DNA of 64,000 nt from Monodelphis domestica (Eukaryota > Chordata > Mammalia > Didelphimorphia > Didelphidae), in NCBI RefSeq assembly GCF_027887165.1, contig NC_077230.1:23437327-23501326 (forward strand). Reading direction: 5' to 3'. Below the pieces are notes generated by a model, which was not told where the DNA came from, ran no database searches, and saw only the letters and a program-made list of their open reading frames with translations. Below are positions 20,281 through 30,866 of the stretch, in pieces; position 1 is the stretch's first letter, and each line of letters opens with the position of its first letter. A program made the translations under genes and the position numbers.

Positions 20281-21536
20281 TTATTTTTTTATTTTATAGT
20301 ATTTTATTTGATCATTTCCATGCATTATTCATTAAAGATAAAGATCATTTTCTTTTCCTCTCCCCCACTCCCCGTAGCCGACGCGTGATTCCACTGGGTA
20401 TCACATGTGTTCTTTATTCGAACCCATTGCCATGTTGCTAATATTTGCATTAGAGTGGTCGTTTAGAGTCTCTCCTCTGTCATGTCCCCTCAACCGCTGT
20501 AGTCAGGCAATTGCTTTTCCTCAGTGTTTCTACTCCCACAGTTTGTCCTTTGCTTATGGATAGTGTTTTTTCTCCTAGATCCCTGCAGATTGCTCAGGGA
20601 CATTATACTGCCACTAATGGAGAAGTCCATTACCTTTGATTATACCACAGTGTGTTTGTCTCTGTGTACAATGTTCTCCTGGTTCTGCTCCTCTCACTCT
20701 GCATCACTTCCTGGAGGTCGTTCCAGTCTCCATGGAATTCCTCCACTTTATTATTCCTTTTTGCACAATAATATTCCATCACCAACATATACCACAATTT
20801 GTTCAGCCATTCCCCAATTGATGGGCATCCCCTCGTTTTCCAATTTTTGGCCACCACAAAGAGCGCAGCTATGAATATTTTTGTACAAGTCTTTTTGTCC
20901 ATTATCTCTTTGGGGTACAGACCCAGCAGTGCTATGGCTGGATCAAAGGGCAGACAGTCTTTTAGTGCCCTTTGGACATACTTCCAAATTGCCCTCCAGA
21001 ATGGTTGGATCAATTCACAGCTCCACCAGCAATGAATTAATGTCCCTACTTTGCCACATCCCCTCCAGCATTCATTACTTTCCATAGCTGTCATGTTAGC
21101 CAATCTGCTAGGTGTGAGGTGATACCTCAGAGTTGTTTTGATTTGCATCTCTCTGATTATAAGAGATTTAGAACACTTCTTCATGTGCTTATTAATAGTT
21201 TTGATTTCTTTATCTGAAAATTGCCTATCCATGTCCCTTGCCCATTTATCAATTGGAGAATGGCTTGATTTTTTGTACAATTGATTTAGCTCTTTATAAA
21301 TTTGAGTAATTAAACCTTTGTCAGAGGTTTCTATGAAGATTTTTTCCCAATTTGTTGTTTCCCTTCTGATTTTAGTTATATTGGTTTTGTTTGTACAAAA
21401 GCTTTTTAATTTGATGTAGTCGAAATTATTTATTTTACATTTTGTGATTCTTTCTATGTCTTGCTTGGTTTTAAAGCCTTTCCCCTCCCAAAAGTCTGAC
21501 ATGTATACTATTCTGTAACAGAGGCATTTTAATTAC
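20281..21536 (-). mobile_element. Younger L1, 5'-truncated
   Basis: It has a 3' A-rich tail (T-rich on plus at 20,277-20,300), a 3' UTR and then a long intact ORF2 end. 'atttcttt' on both sides (20,273-20,280 and 21,537-21,544) is a possible short target duplication. It lies inside the older L1 nest. Confidence 0.85.
20630..21502 (-). pseudogene. L1 ORF2 C-terminal remnant (290 codons)
   Basis: L1 ORF2 encodes endonuclease plus reverse transcriptase for retrotransposition. Only the final part, downstream of the RT domain, remains here. Residues 61-130 include 'GLITQIYKELNQLYKKSS' and 'WARDMDRQFSDKEI'. A Cys/His motif C-x3-C-x7-H-x4-C ('CWRGCGKVGTLIHCWWSC') is preserved near residue 145. The tail 'VVAKNWKTRGCPSIGEWLNKLWY' is diagnostic. 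An in-frame stop lies shortly upstream of the first Met, and endonuclease and RT are missing, so it cannot act alone. This is the least damaged protein remnant in the window. Confidence 0.9.
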
Positions 21537-21650
21537 ATTTCTTTAATCAATAGTGATTTAGAATAGTTTTTCATGACTATAGTTTTAATTTCTTCCTCTT
21601 AGAACTGCCTGTTCAATTGGAGAATGCTTTGTATTCTGAGTTCATACACT
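21537..21650 (-). mobile_element. Older L1, right part of the nest
   Basis: 'tagtgatttagaatagtttttcatgac' and 'gaactgcctgttcaattggagaatgc' match the ORF2 segment lying 5' of that seen at 18,540-19,172, as comparison with the 62.6-63.6 kb copy shows. Some intervening sequence is lost. Confidence 0.65.
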
Positions 21651-21654
21651 TTTA

Positions 21655-21908
21655 CACATCGATTATTCAGCTGTTTCAGTTGTGTCCAACTCTTTATGAT
21701 CCCATTTGGGATTTTCTTGGCAAAGACACTGAGAGATTTGCTATTTTCTTTTCTAGCTTATTTTCCAGTTGAGGAAACTGAGGCCGTCAGAGTTAAGTAC
21801 TTTCCCAGGGTCACACAATTATATTTGAAGCCAGATTTGAATTCAGGAAGATGCATCTTCCTATCTCTAGACCTGGTAGTCTATCCATTATGTCACCTAG
21901 CTGCCCCT
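21655..21908 (-). mobile_element. MAR1-type SINE (antisense), full length
   Basis: 'gtttcagttgtgtccaactct', 'tgggattttcttggcaaagac', 'cccagggtcacacaattat' and 'cattatgtcacctagctgcccc'. Confidence 0.9.
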
Positions 21909-22034
21909 AATTAGATGGTCAGAATGAGGATTGAAAAGTCACAAGAAACTATTGTGGACTGTAGTCCACACTAATAGCAAGATTTAGTAGAATTTGGGTC
22001 TGTCTTTGAGTCCTCCCAAGGGGATGTTCTAAGA

Positions 22035-22335
22035 CACTTAGTGTATGGACCCTTTCCTTTTTCATCTCCAACTCTTTTAAAATCTGATTTCCTTCAAGAG
22101 TCAGCTTAAATGTCACTTTGTACATGAAGTCTTTCATGATTCCTCTGAAATGCTAGTGCCTCTACCCTCAAATTACTGAATGTTGACTATATTACATATA
22201 CCTAGACATACAGGTCCCCTCTTCCCTTAGTAGAATGTAAACTCCTTGTAGGCAAGGACTATCATTTTTATCTTTGTATCTCTAGCACCCAGGCCAGTGC
22301 CTGACGCCTAGGTATTTAATAAAATATTGATGACT
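22035..22335 (+). mobile_element. L2 3' end (sense)
   Basis: 'ttcaagagtcagcttaaatgtcac', 'agaatgtaaactccttgtaggcaagga' and 'agtgcctgacgcctaggtatttaataaa'. Confidence 0.8.
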
Positions 22336-22889
22336 TGACTTTCTACTTAGGCACTGGTCCAGAGTTAGGGGATTATGGGGGACAAGATAATAATCATGAC
22401 ACTGTGGATAAAAATCAATATTATATAAGCCCGGGCTAGGGTAGAATTGGGTTTAGGATTTGAATCTACTTTATTTTTATAATTAAAAGTATTAATACAT
22501 TATTGTTTTGAAACAACAGAGTTTTCTTTTTTTCCACAGACCTGTGATTTTATTGAATAAGGATCTTCTGCGAGGAAATTTCCTTTACCAAAGCAGAACA
22601 GCACCTACTGTGTGTGCAGCTTTATAGTCTTAGAGAATTACTTCGGCACTGAGAGAGTAAGAGATTTATCCACAGTCACACAGCTGGTATGTATCTGGTC
22701 ATCCTCACTCCCAGGCCAGCTCTTTGTCCTCTCTGGTCTGTTGCCCCTGAGACACAGCAGATGCTTCTAAACATGCCACTTTATAAAGTATATGTTGCCT
22801 GAGAAACAACTTTTTGATTATTCACAGCAAGGAGAGGACTGTCCTTTAATTTTGGTGGGGATTATTATACTTGAGTTTTAATGCATCTC
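22336..22889. other. Mostly unassigned, with a MIR trace
   Basis: Antisense MIR-like words occur at 22,615-22,745 ('gagatttatccacagtcacacagctggt'). The rest is unassigned. Confidence 0.4.
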
Positions 22890-23430
22890 CATTTAAGTAT
22901 TTATATTGTCATTTTGGCATGTCTTTTTGCTTTCTGATTTCCTTGTTCTGTGTTTCTCTTTCTACATGTCTCTGAATTCTCCATAATTATTATCCTTTAC
23001 AGTAATTTTCTATAACATTCATCTGCTGTCATTTATTCAGTCCTTCTTCAATTGTTGGGCAGATATTTGGTCTCCAGGTTTTTGTTATTACATATGATGC
23101 TTCTATGGACATATTTGTCCATATAGATCTTTCCTTTCTTTTAATAAACTCTTTGGGATATAGTCTCAATAGTTCTGGGGTCAAATTGTGAATGATGAAC
23201 TTTTCTCAAAAATTCCAGATTGTTTGCCTGCGTGGTTAAGCCGATTGATAGCGACACTTGCCATGAATTAGCGTACCTATCTTCTTAAAGTTTCGCCACT
23301 GAAGAGTTTTCTCATTATTTAGCATTTTTGCTATCTTGATAGGTGTCAAGTAGTCAAGTGGTACACATATATTTCTCTCATCGTAATTGAAGCTTAATAA
23401 TATTTTTGAAATTTTTTCTTTGGGGACATG
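22890..23430 (-). mobile_element. Old L1 ORF2-end relic (antisense)
   Basis: 'ccttcttcaattgttgggcag', 'gcttctatggacatatttgtcc' and 'ctctttgggatatagtctcaatagttctggggtc' follow L1 order but with heavy divergence, older than the other L1 copies. Confidence 0.6.
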
Positions 23431-23509
23431 TTTATATTGGTGGAAACTATCTCTACTTACCTGCAATGCAGAGGAGACGGTCTATAATTTGTACTCTTAG
23501 AAACATGCT

Positions 23510-23640
23510 TGGATGGAGCCTTGAGAGGTTAAGAGATTTGCCCATACTCACACAGCTAATATGTGCTAGAAGCAGCACTGGAATGAACTCAAGTTTTCTT
23601 CAAGGTGAGCCCTCTGTCCACCATTTTGTGCTGTCCTTTG
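23510..23640 (-). mobile_element. MIR relic (antisense)
   Basis: 'gttaagagatttgcccatactcacacagcta' is the MIR core; the flanks are decayed. Confidence 0.6.
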
Positions 23641-23749
23641 TCCTTGAATGTATTCCTAAATTAATCTATGAGATTGTAAGGGAGAGAGATAATTTGGAAG
23701 CAAAAGTAGCTAAGAGAAAAAGATATGTTATTTCAATTCCAAAGAAGGA

Positions 23750-23940
23750 AGGATGGTATGATGGAAAGAACTCCAGTTTTTGTAGCCAGAGGACTTGAAT
23801 TCGTATCCTTCCTTTGATATTTATTGCCTCTGTGACCTTGGGTAAATCACTTAACCTCCCTGAGCCTCAGTTTCTTTACCTATAAAATGAGAAAGGTAGA
23901 CCAGATGGCTTCTGAAGCCTTTGCAGATGAAGCAGATAAT
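23750..23940 (+). mobile_element. MIR SINE (sense)
   Basis: 'tgtgaccttgggtaaatcacttaacctccctgagcctcag' landmarks, then 'ataaaatgagaaaggtagaccagatgg'. Confidence 0.85.
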
Positions 23941-24119
23941 GGGACTGTGAGATGGCAGGGGAAAGGTCTTGTTCAGTGTTCTAGCTCTAATCAAGGGTTC
24001 TTTTTCCTACCTCCGCAACATCACATAGTGACTCTTTTGCTGAGTGCCTGCAAAATGCCTTATTATTACTGCATGTGTTAAGGGCCATCAAATAATATCT
24101 GCATTTATTTAATGTCCCT

Positions 24120-24645
24120 CATTGTGTACTTGTTGCTGTTAACAGCCTTTTCGTCACCTCCCCAGGGTGGTGAAGAGCAGTTTTCTGATGGAGGAGGCTC
24201 CCTCAAGGGCTGAGAAGCAGCTGGGGACATTAGTTAGGCTGCTTGCACGCTGCTTCTGAAGGGCACGTTGCTCTTCTTTGCCAAGAGAAGAATGCGAGGT
24301 CCAGGGCCATATTCTAGTTGCACAGCCATTTGTCCCATGCTCATCCAGCTGATTCAAGGGAATCCTTTTTTATTTTCATTTTTTTAAAGCCACCAGCAGG
24401 TGAACCTCAAAGTGCCGTTTGTTATTGCTTGGCCGTGCCGTGAGATGCCAGGTAAAGTCGCTTAGCCAAGCTTTTGGAAATTGGAGGCCAGAAATATTTT
24501 GGAGCAAAGAAAAGGGAAGCACAGACACAGATTTGTTTTGCCTTCAATTTGCCTAAATAGGAGAGATGTGCTCCTATATTAGTGACCTTCATGGGTTTTC
24601 ATCCGCGATTATTATGTAGCAATAATAGGACCTGTTTGCTAAGAG
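24120..24645. promoter_or_regulatory. Repeat-free block, candidate conserved non-coding element
   Basis: There are no recognised repeats. Sequence is balanced in composition, with words such as 'ccaccagcaggtgaacctc' (E-box CAGGTG) and 'cttggccgtgccgtgagatgccag', plus several CpGs in an otherwise CpG-poor area. Regulatory function is inference only. Confidence 0.3.
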
Positions 24646-24706
24646 CTTTTTGGTTTACAAGGCTTAGAAATAAAGTGACTTGCATAAGGTCACATGGCTG
24701 CTGAGA

Positions 24707-25175
24707 GACATTGTGGTGGAGACAGTACTGAATTTGGTGTCACAGGTAGTTGTTCAGTCATTTTTTCAGCTATATCATACCATGACTCTCTGTGGGACCA
24801 TTTGGGATTTCTTAACAAAGATATTATGGTGCTTTGCCATTTCCTTTTCTAGCTCATTTTACAAATGGGTAAACTGAGGCCAACAGAGGTAAGTGATTGG
24901 CCCAGGGTCACACAAGTAGAAGGTGTCTGAGGCCAGACTTTAACTGAGGAAGATGAATCTTACTGATTCCCAGTCCAGTGCTCTATCTGCTTTACTACCT
25001 GGCTGCCCAATTGGAGTCATAGGTTCAAATCTAGCATTTGCTGTTTTCCTACTAGTGTGACTTTGGGCTAGTCATTGAAGTTTGGGTATTTTTACCTTTA
25101 AAACGAAGGGGTTGGACTAGCTGACTCCTAAGGGCCTTTTGGTTTCTAACTCCATATTCCTATGAGCCTGAGTGT
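24707..25175 (+). mobile_element. MIR (sense) interrupted by a MAR1-type SINE
   Basis: 'gtggtggagacagtactgaatttgg' and, after the SINE, 'ttggagtcataggttcaaatctag' and 'gtgactttgggctagtcattg' rejoin to one MIR. Confidence 0.65.
24748..25014 (-). mobile_element. MAR1-type SINE (antisense), nested in MIR
   Basis: 'gaccatttgggatttcttaacaaagata', 'aactgaggccaacagaggtaagtga' and 'actacctggctgccc'. Confidence 0.88.
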
Positions 25176-25424
25176 AGAACCCCGTACTAGAACCCAGATG
25201 TCCAGATTCCAGGGTATGTAGGAGGGTTCTTTCCTCTACCTCATGGTGCCTTCAAAGTTCTTGTGAAGCTCCTTCTCCTTAGGAAAGTAATCCCTGTCAT
25301 AGCTCCATCTTGAGAAATGTTGACTTTGCAATCTTTAAAAATGTTAAATGTTGGTATGAAGCTCTACACAAATAAACTAACAAAAGTCACATTTTTTTCC
25401 TACAGTTCTCTGTGTCCTTTGCTC

Positions 25425-25549
25425 CAGAGGCAGGTGTCCTTCAGTGTAGCACATCTCCCAAATACTTCCTGCCTTTGAACCTCTTCTTCCTCTCCAAATC
25501 CTATCCATTCTTTAAGACCATCCTCCTTTCAGAAATTTCTGTTTAAAAA
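25425..25549 (+). mobile_element. L2 3'-region fragment, split by a SINE
   Basis: 'tccattctttaagaccatcctcctttcagaaatttct' is L2, with likely continuation 'tctgaattcctcttgttactgcag' at about 25,755 beyond the SINE. Confidence 0.6.
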
Positions 25550-25752
25550 AAAGTTAAGATACCCTTACCTTCCATCTTAGAATCAATTCTGTGTATTGGT
25601 TCCAATGCAGAAGAGTGGTAAGGACCAGGCAATGGGAGTTAAGTGACTTGCATAGGGTCAAACATCCAGGAAGGGCCTGAAACCAAATTTGAACCCAGGG
25701 TCTCCTGTCTCTAGGCTTGGCTCTTAATCCACTGAGCCCTCTAGCTTCCCCA
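25550..25752 (-). mobile_element. Opossum tRNA-SINE (antisense)
   Basis: Complete SINE from 'acccttaccttccatcttagaatc' to 'aatccactgagccctctagc'. Confidence 0.92.
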
Positions 25753-26162
25753 TCTCTGAATTCCTCTTGTTACTGCAGTTAACAGGATACCACTTGTTCT
25801 CTCGTAGTCTTTTTCTTTAGTTCTTTAGGGTAGGAACAAGGGATATGCTGAAGTCATCTGGAACCCAGAAAGCTGGTTGTTAAATTTTCATTGTGATCAT
25901 ATATATCTTGGAAATCAGCCAGTGCTACAAACCAAGGCTGGGTTTATTCTTTTCTTATTTGTCTAGACTTAAGAAAGTGTTAGAGAAAATGTTAATAATA
26001 CATATTAAACTTAAAAGGGTTTGCTGATTACATTTTCCACTTCTAGCCAGCTGTTAAATATTACCAGCCCACCATTGGCAGGAGCTATAGATATCGCTTT
26101 TTGTATTCTTCTTTTTCCTAGCAAAGCACAGTTGAGTTCATTTTGTTCTTTAGGTGCTGTTC
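25753..26162. other. Unassigned stretch after an L2 trace
   Basis: The first part continues L2. The rest has no recognisable element. Confidence 0.4.
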
Positions 26163-26402
26163 GTTATTATTATTATTATTATTTTTATAACCCATCCTGT
26201 AGCACTGACTGCCTTGGGCTCATATCAGCCAGGTTTAGTCTTGAGAGTTACTATTAAAAACAAAATTCATTCTCTTTGACTTATTTAATTCCTATCCAAG
26301 GCTTACTCTGGGAAATTCCTGAATAAAATTCATATCTGAATCTCTGAAGATGTAGGTAAAAAGTCTTTCCTTCTAGATCTTATACAGATCCTTAAGGCAA
26401 CA
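26163..26402 (-). repeat. Unnamed dispersed repeat, copy 1
   Basis: It starts on plus with a (TTA)n run then 'ttataacccatcctgtagcactgactgcc' and ends near 'tctttccttctagatcttatac'. A homologous copy lies at 28,505-28,705. On the minus strand the ATA-rich run would be the 3' tail, suggesting a retroposon. Family unknown to me. Confidence 0.7.
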
Positions 26403-26469
26403 ATGCAATTTAGCTCATACCTGAAAGGAATTTGTTGAATGATATTTACATCCTGTGTAACCCTGGACA

Positions 26470-27478
26470 AATTATGTTTTTTAAAATTAAAATTAAAAAT
26501 TGCTATTTAACATCAATTTAAAAAGATGCCGATTTCTCAGTTTTCTCTCTCCTTCTAGCCCTTTCCCCACCCATTGAGAAGGCAAGCACTATGACATTCA
26601 TTATACATGTGATGTCATGCAAAACAAATTTCTTTATAAGCCATGTTGCAGAAAAAAAAAAAGCAGAAAACAATGTGTTTCAATCTGCACTCGTCTCTGT
26701 CTGGAAGTGGATAGCATGCTCATCATGAAGTCTTTAGAGCTGTCTTGGGTCATTGTAGCTAAGTCTCTTACAGTTGATTATTGTTGCAATATTGTTGTTA
26801 CTGTGTATAATGTTCTCTTGGTTTTGCTCACTTCAGTTTGCATCAATTCATAGGAGTTTTCCGAGGATTTTCTGAAACCATCACCTTCAGCATTTCTTAT
26901 AGCACAATCGTATTCAACACAATCATATACCCTAATTTGTTCAGCCATTCCCCAACTGATGGGCATCCCTTCAATTTCCAGTTCTTTAGTCATCATAAAA
27001 AAGTTGCTCTAAATATTTTTGTACCCACAGTTCCTTTTCCTTTGCTCTCTTTGGGATACAGACCTAGTAGTTATTACTGAGTCCAAGAATATGCAGAGTT
27101 TTATAGCCCTTTGGGCTTAGTTCCAAGTTGTTTTCTATAATGGCCAGACCAGTTCAGAACTCTACCAGGGGGGTATCAGTGTCCCTATTTTTCTACCTCC
27201 TCTCCAGCATTTGTCATTTTCCTTTTCTGTCATGTTAGCCAATCTTATAGGTGTGAAGTGGTACTTCAAAGTTGTTTTAATTTGCATTTCTCTAATTCAT
27301 AGTTACTTAGAATATGTTTACGTGACAATTGATAACTTTGTTTTTTTCTGAAAATTGCCTGTTTGTATCCTTTGTCCATTCATCAATTGGAGAATGTTTT
27401 ATCTTTATAAATTGGGCTCACTTCTCTAAATATTTGAGAAATGAGACTTTTATCAGAGAAATTTACCGTAAATTTTTT
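26470..27478 (-). mobile_element. L1 3' fragment (antisense), about 1 kb
   Basis: 3' UTR ('gaaggcaagcactatgac', 'aagccatgttgcag') and ORF2 end. Minus-strand residues 'ELMQTEVSKTKRTLYTVTTILQQ' correspond to the L1 tail. Frameshifted throughout. Confidence 0.88.
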
Positions 27479-27479
27479 T

Positions 27480-27600
27480 TTTCCATGGCCAAGTTACTTA
27501 ACCTCCATGGGCTTCAGGGTCCTCAAATGTGAAATGAGGCAATCAAACTAGAGAACATCTGAAGTCCTTTCCAGGTCTAGATCTGATGATCCCAAGTGGC
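27480..27600 (+). mobile_element. MIR fragment (sense)
   Basis: 'ggccaagttacttaacctccatgggcttcag' and 'gaagtcctttccaggtctagatc'. Confidence 0.65.
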
Positions 27601-28104
27601 CATTATCCAAGTTCTGTCTGAAGATCTTTAGGGTTATCTTCCAGGGAAGGAGGAACGTACCATCTCCTGAGATGGCCCATCCATTCCTCCAATGGGCAGC
27701 TCTGATTGTTAGGAAGTTTTACCTGACAAGGAACATAAATTTACCTCTTTGAAACATCTCTATTGTTACTGGGAGCTTTGGGGCCAGAGCTAGCTGGTGG
27801 ATGGGATTACTAGCCCTCAACATCACACTTTGAGAAGTGTTAAATACATAGTATTGATTGTAAGATGGAAGGTAAAGATTTAAAAAAGAAAGAAAGTCAG
27901 GGTTATAGTAAAAATACCAAAAGAATATTATGAGTAGTATACTAAATTAACTCCGGGACTTCCCAACATATTTTTGTTATTGTTTTTATTGTTGAAATGG
28001 TCAAATGAGATATTTGTTAAAAAAAAGTGCTTAGCAGTGCCTGGCACATAAGAAGGTGGGTACTATCTAAATGCTCACTGCCTCCCTTTCCTTTCTTTCC
28101 ACCT
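27601..28104. other. Mostly unassigned; SINE tail at 27,835-27,895
   Basis: 'ctgattgttaggaagttttacctgac' looks like an ancient mammal-wide repeat I cannot name. 'gtattgattgtaagatggaaggtaaag' (27,851-27,877) is the 3' end of an opossum tRNA-SINE. Confidence 0.5.
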
Positions 28105-28500
28105 TCTCCCATCTGCTCCGTTTAGGCTTAGAGTTAGAAGATATGGTCTGTATGTAGACCCAGTTCTAACACTTAACCTCTGCTCGTACCGGGTCAGGAA
28201 CAAGTCCCATGGCCTCAGAACCTCAGTTTCCTGATGGATAAAATAGAGACGAGAATACTCATATTACCTGTCTCTTGGGGTTGTTGTAAGGAAATTACGT
28301 CGTAAATCGTAAGGTGCTATCTAATAGGGTATAAATTTGATTCTGTTAATGTTACATTTTTATTTCCTTTGAAAGTATTGTTTTTTCAAAAGTAAAAAGA
28401 AGGATATTGCTTACATGACTATTTCACAGGGTGAGGAACTAATGTGACAATGAATATATAGCACTTTGTCAACCATCCAATGGCCTTCAAATACTGACCA
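28105..28500 (+). mobile_element. MIR SINE (sense) and MIR-like tail
   Basis: 'cttagagttagaagatatggtctg', 'cctcagtttcctgatggataaaatagag' and 'gttgttgtaaggaaatt' form a long MIR. Similar words at 28,430-28,500 may be a second relic. Confidence 0.7.
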
Positions 28501-28504
28501 TCAT

Positions 28505-28705
28505 CATTATTATTATTATAACCCATGGCCTAGCACTGACTGCTTTGGTCTCAGATCAGCTTAAAAAAATCATTCTCTTTGGCTGAATCTTCTCCTATCT
28601 AGGGTTTAGTTTGGGAAATCCCTGAGTAGAGTTCATGCTGAGACTCCAGAGATGTGAGTAAAAAGTCTTTCCTCCTAGATCTCATACAAGCACTTACGGA
28701 CACAA
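28505..28705 (-). repeat. Unnamed dispersed repeat, copy 2
   Basis: Shares 'tagcactgactgc', 'aaattc/aatccctgagtaga', 'gtaaaaagtctttcct' and 'ctagatctcatac' in order with 26,163-26,402, in the same orientation, with the (ATT)n run at the same edge. Confidence 0.7.
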
Positions 28706-28857
28706 AACAAAGATTGGATATATGGCGGCCTTTATTTGTGTGCAATGCAAAAGACACAAAAGACTCCTTGAAGAATCACTCAAATCAGTTTTCTAGCATT
28801 TAATAAGCCTTCACTTTGTGCCAGGCACTGTACTAAGCACTGGGAATATTTTTGTTT

Positions 28858-29096
28858 TTTGTTATTTCAGTTGTGCCCAATTCTTGTTGTGACCCCATTT
28901 GGTGTTTTCTTGGCAAAGATACTGGAGTGATTGACCATTTCCTTCTCCAGTTCATTTTACAGGTGAGGAATCTGAGGCAAACAGAGTTAAATGATTTGCC
29001 CAGGGTCGAATAACTAGTATTTGAGGCCATATTTGAACTCTAGGTCTTCCTGACTCCAGACTTGGTGCTCTATCTACTGTGCCACCTAGCTGCTCC
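28858..29096 (-). mobile_element. MAR1-type SINE (antisense) nested in L2
   Basis: 'ttatttcagttgtgcccaatt', 'ggtgttttcttggcaaagatact' and 'tactgtgccacctagctgctcc'. Confidence 0.9.
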
Positions 29097-29117
29097 ATTA
29101 GGGACAAAAGAAGGCAA

Positions 29118-29319
29118 GGGGCAGCTGGGTGGCTTAGTGGATTGAGAGTCAGGCCTAGAGATAGGAGGTCCTGGGATCAAATCTGGCCTCAGACACTTCC
29201 TAGCTGTGTGACCCTGGGCAAGTCACTTAACCCCCATTGCCTAGCCCTTACCACTCTTCTGCCTTAGAACCAATACACAATATTGTTTCTAAGACGGAAG
29301 GTAAAAACTTAAAAAAAAT
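29118..29319 (+). mobile_element. Opossum tRNA-SINE with exact target duplication
   Basis: A near-consensus copy (GGGCAGCTGGGTGGCTTAGT head; 'cctgggcaagtcacttaac'; 'taagacggaaggtaaaa' tail) is flanked by AAAAGAAGGCAA at 29,106-29,117 and 29,320-29,331. Confidence 0.95.
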
Positions 29320-29390
29320 AAAAGAAGGCAAAAAAAATCTGAGCTTTCAAGGAGCTTATAGTCTAATAGATAAAACACTGCAGAAAAAAG

Positions 29391-29687
29391 AAAACATAGA
29401 GTTCATAAATATTTGATACAATTCCCTGCCTTGTCCCCTTCCCCCATGGTCTTCCATATTTACATAGCACTACACTTTGGTTTGTACTCCTCTCAGAAAG
29501 GGAAAGTGTTTGGAGGTTCAAATGGACAACTTCCAAACACTCAGGTGACTTGTTCTTTAACTTCACAGAACCCCCATACATAATTCAGCCTTATGGCACT
29601 AGTCTATTCCCCATGCTCCCTTATTGGCCTGTTATTATTTTGTAATGAATGGTTTAAGTTATTTTAAAGTAATTTTAGGGTAAGAAA
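29391..29687. other. Unassigned stretch
   Basis: No recognisable gene or repeat. Confidence 0.4.
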
Positions 29688-30040
29688 TGTGCTGCCTGGT
29701 CTCCCAAAGGATCACAGGGAGGATTGTGGGTTTAAAAAAATTTGTGGTGGGGAGGGGTGTACTTCATTTCCCAGCATTCTTTACTCTTCCTTGGGGTCCC
29801 TTGTCTTTCATCCCTGTGTTGTGCCCTGGCATGGGTTTATTTATAAATTTTGCTAAAACTCACTCTATGGGGCTTTTGGACTTTTGCTTTAGCTTGAATT
29901 TGGCAGGTGTGGGTCTCTGGTTCTTTGCTCCCTTGGCTGAAGGAACTCCTTTCTCTCTCACTTTGATGTTATTAAATCCTATAAATTTTAATTCTTGGAG
30001 TATTCATTCATTTTTAGTCTTAGACACTGGAAAGGAAACA
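29688..30040 (+). mobile_element. Candidate solo LTR with an SBS/ZNF143-like site
   Basis: TGTGCTGCC...GGAAACA ends, an ATTAAA signal at 29,972-29,977 near the 3' side, and a promoter-type ACTTCATTTCCCAGCATTC at 29,761-29,779 suggest an LTR of about 350 bp. No convincing target duplication; no internal retroviral sequence beside it. Confidence 0.4.
29761..29779 (+). promoter_or_regulatory. ZNF143/THAP11 (SBS)-like motif
   Basis: ACTTCATTTCCCAGCATTC differs by few bases from the known SBS consensus ACTACAATTCCCAGMATGC. Binding is untested. Confidence 0.4.
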
Positions 30041-30755
30041 TAAATGAGGTTCTTGATGAATAATCCTCCTTCCCATTGGCCCAAGTGCTCCAAATAGATT
30101 ATCAAAATAGTAAATGCAATGTCCAGGTCCCTTGCTGCTCTTTACTCTTGCTGTTAGTGAATTTAGCTAAGAAATTATCTTTTTAAGAGAAGTCCAAATT
30201 CTTGAACTCTCCAACTTGGAGTAGCAAGAGAAACCTCTCCAGAGACTAATATCACCAGGAAATCCAAAGTTATCTTCATTCTCACCTTGCCCACAATTCA
30301 AGTAGTTTCTTGGTATTTAGGAACTACTTTGTCTTGGTGCCCCCCTCCTTGGTCCACATGCATTAGCATGTGTATGCCTCTATCAAAAAATAGCCATTAG
30401 TGATTCTTGGTGGTGGAGAACATCCATCGCCTTTGGACCTATTGCACTCCAAGGCTTCTCTGAAAAAAAAAATGGCATGTGGGGCATATGGCATATAACT
30501 CATGACAAAGAGTGGCTCTTTCAAATAGTCTATATCACTACAATGGGAGCCAGCCAGGTTATCTCCAGTACAAAAGAGTCCAACCCAGTCAATTTGTCTT
30601 TAGGGCCGGCCCCATGGGTGAAGACCATCCTGGAGGTGGGGAGTATTCCTCTTCTTTATAGGAAGATATAGTTAAAAAGTCCCCCATATCCTCTACAACA
30701 TCATCAAATCGAACAGGGATCCTTTGATCGATCCTCAATGGAATCTGAAGACCAG
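30041..30755. other. Unassigned stretch
   Basis: No gene or clear repeat. Confidence 0.4.
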
Positions 30756-30866
30756 TCTTGGCACAATGGACAGAGTGTTGTTCTTAGAGTCAGTAAGACC
30801 TTTATTTAAGTCCTGCTCCTGACATTAAATGGCTGTATGATCATAGACAAGGCACTTAACACTTGG
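30756..30866 (+). mobile_element. MIR fragment (sense)
   Basis: 'ggacagagtgttgttcttagagtcagtaaga' and 'gtatgatcatagacaaggcacttaac'. Confidence 0.7.

Larger units (their letters stand above)
28790..29390 (-). mobile_element. L2 3' end hosting two nested SINEs
   Basis: Pieces 28,790-28,857 ('ttgtgccaggcactgtactaagcactggga'), 29,097-29,117 and 29,320-29,390 ('aaggagcttatagtctaat') reassemble into one antisense L2 terminus. Confidence 0.78.
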
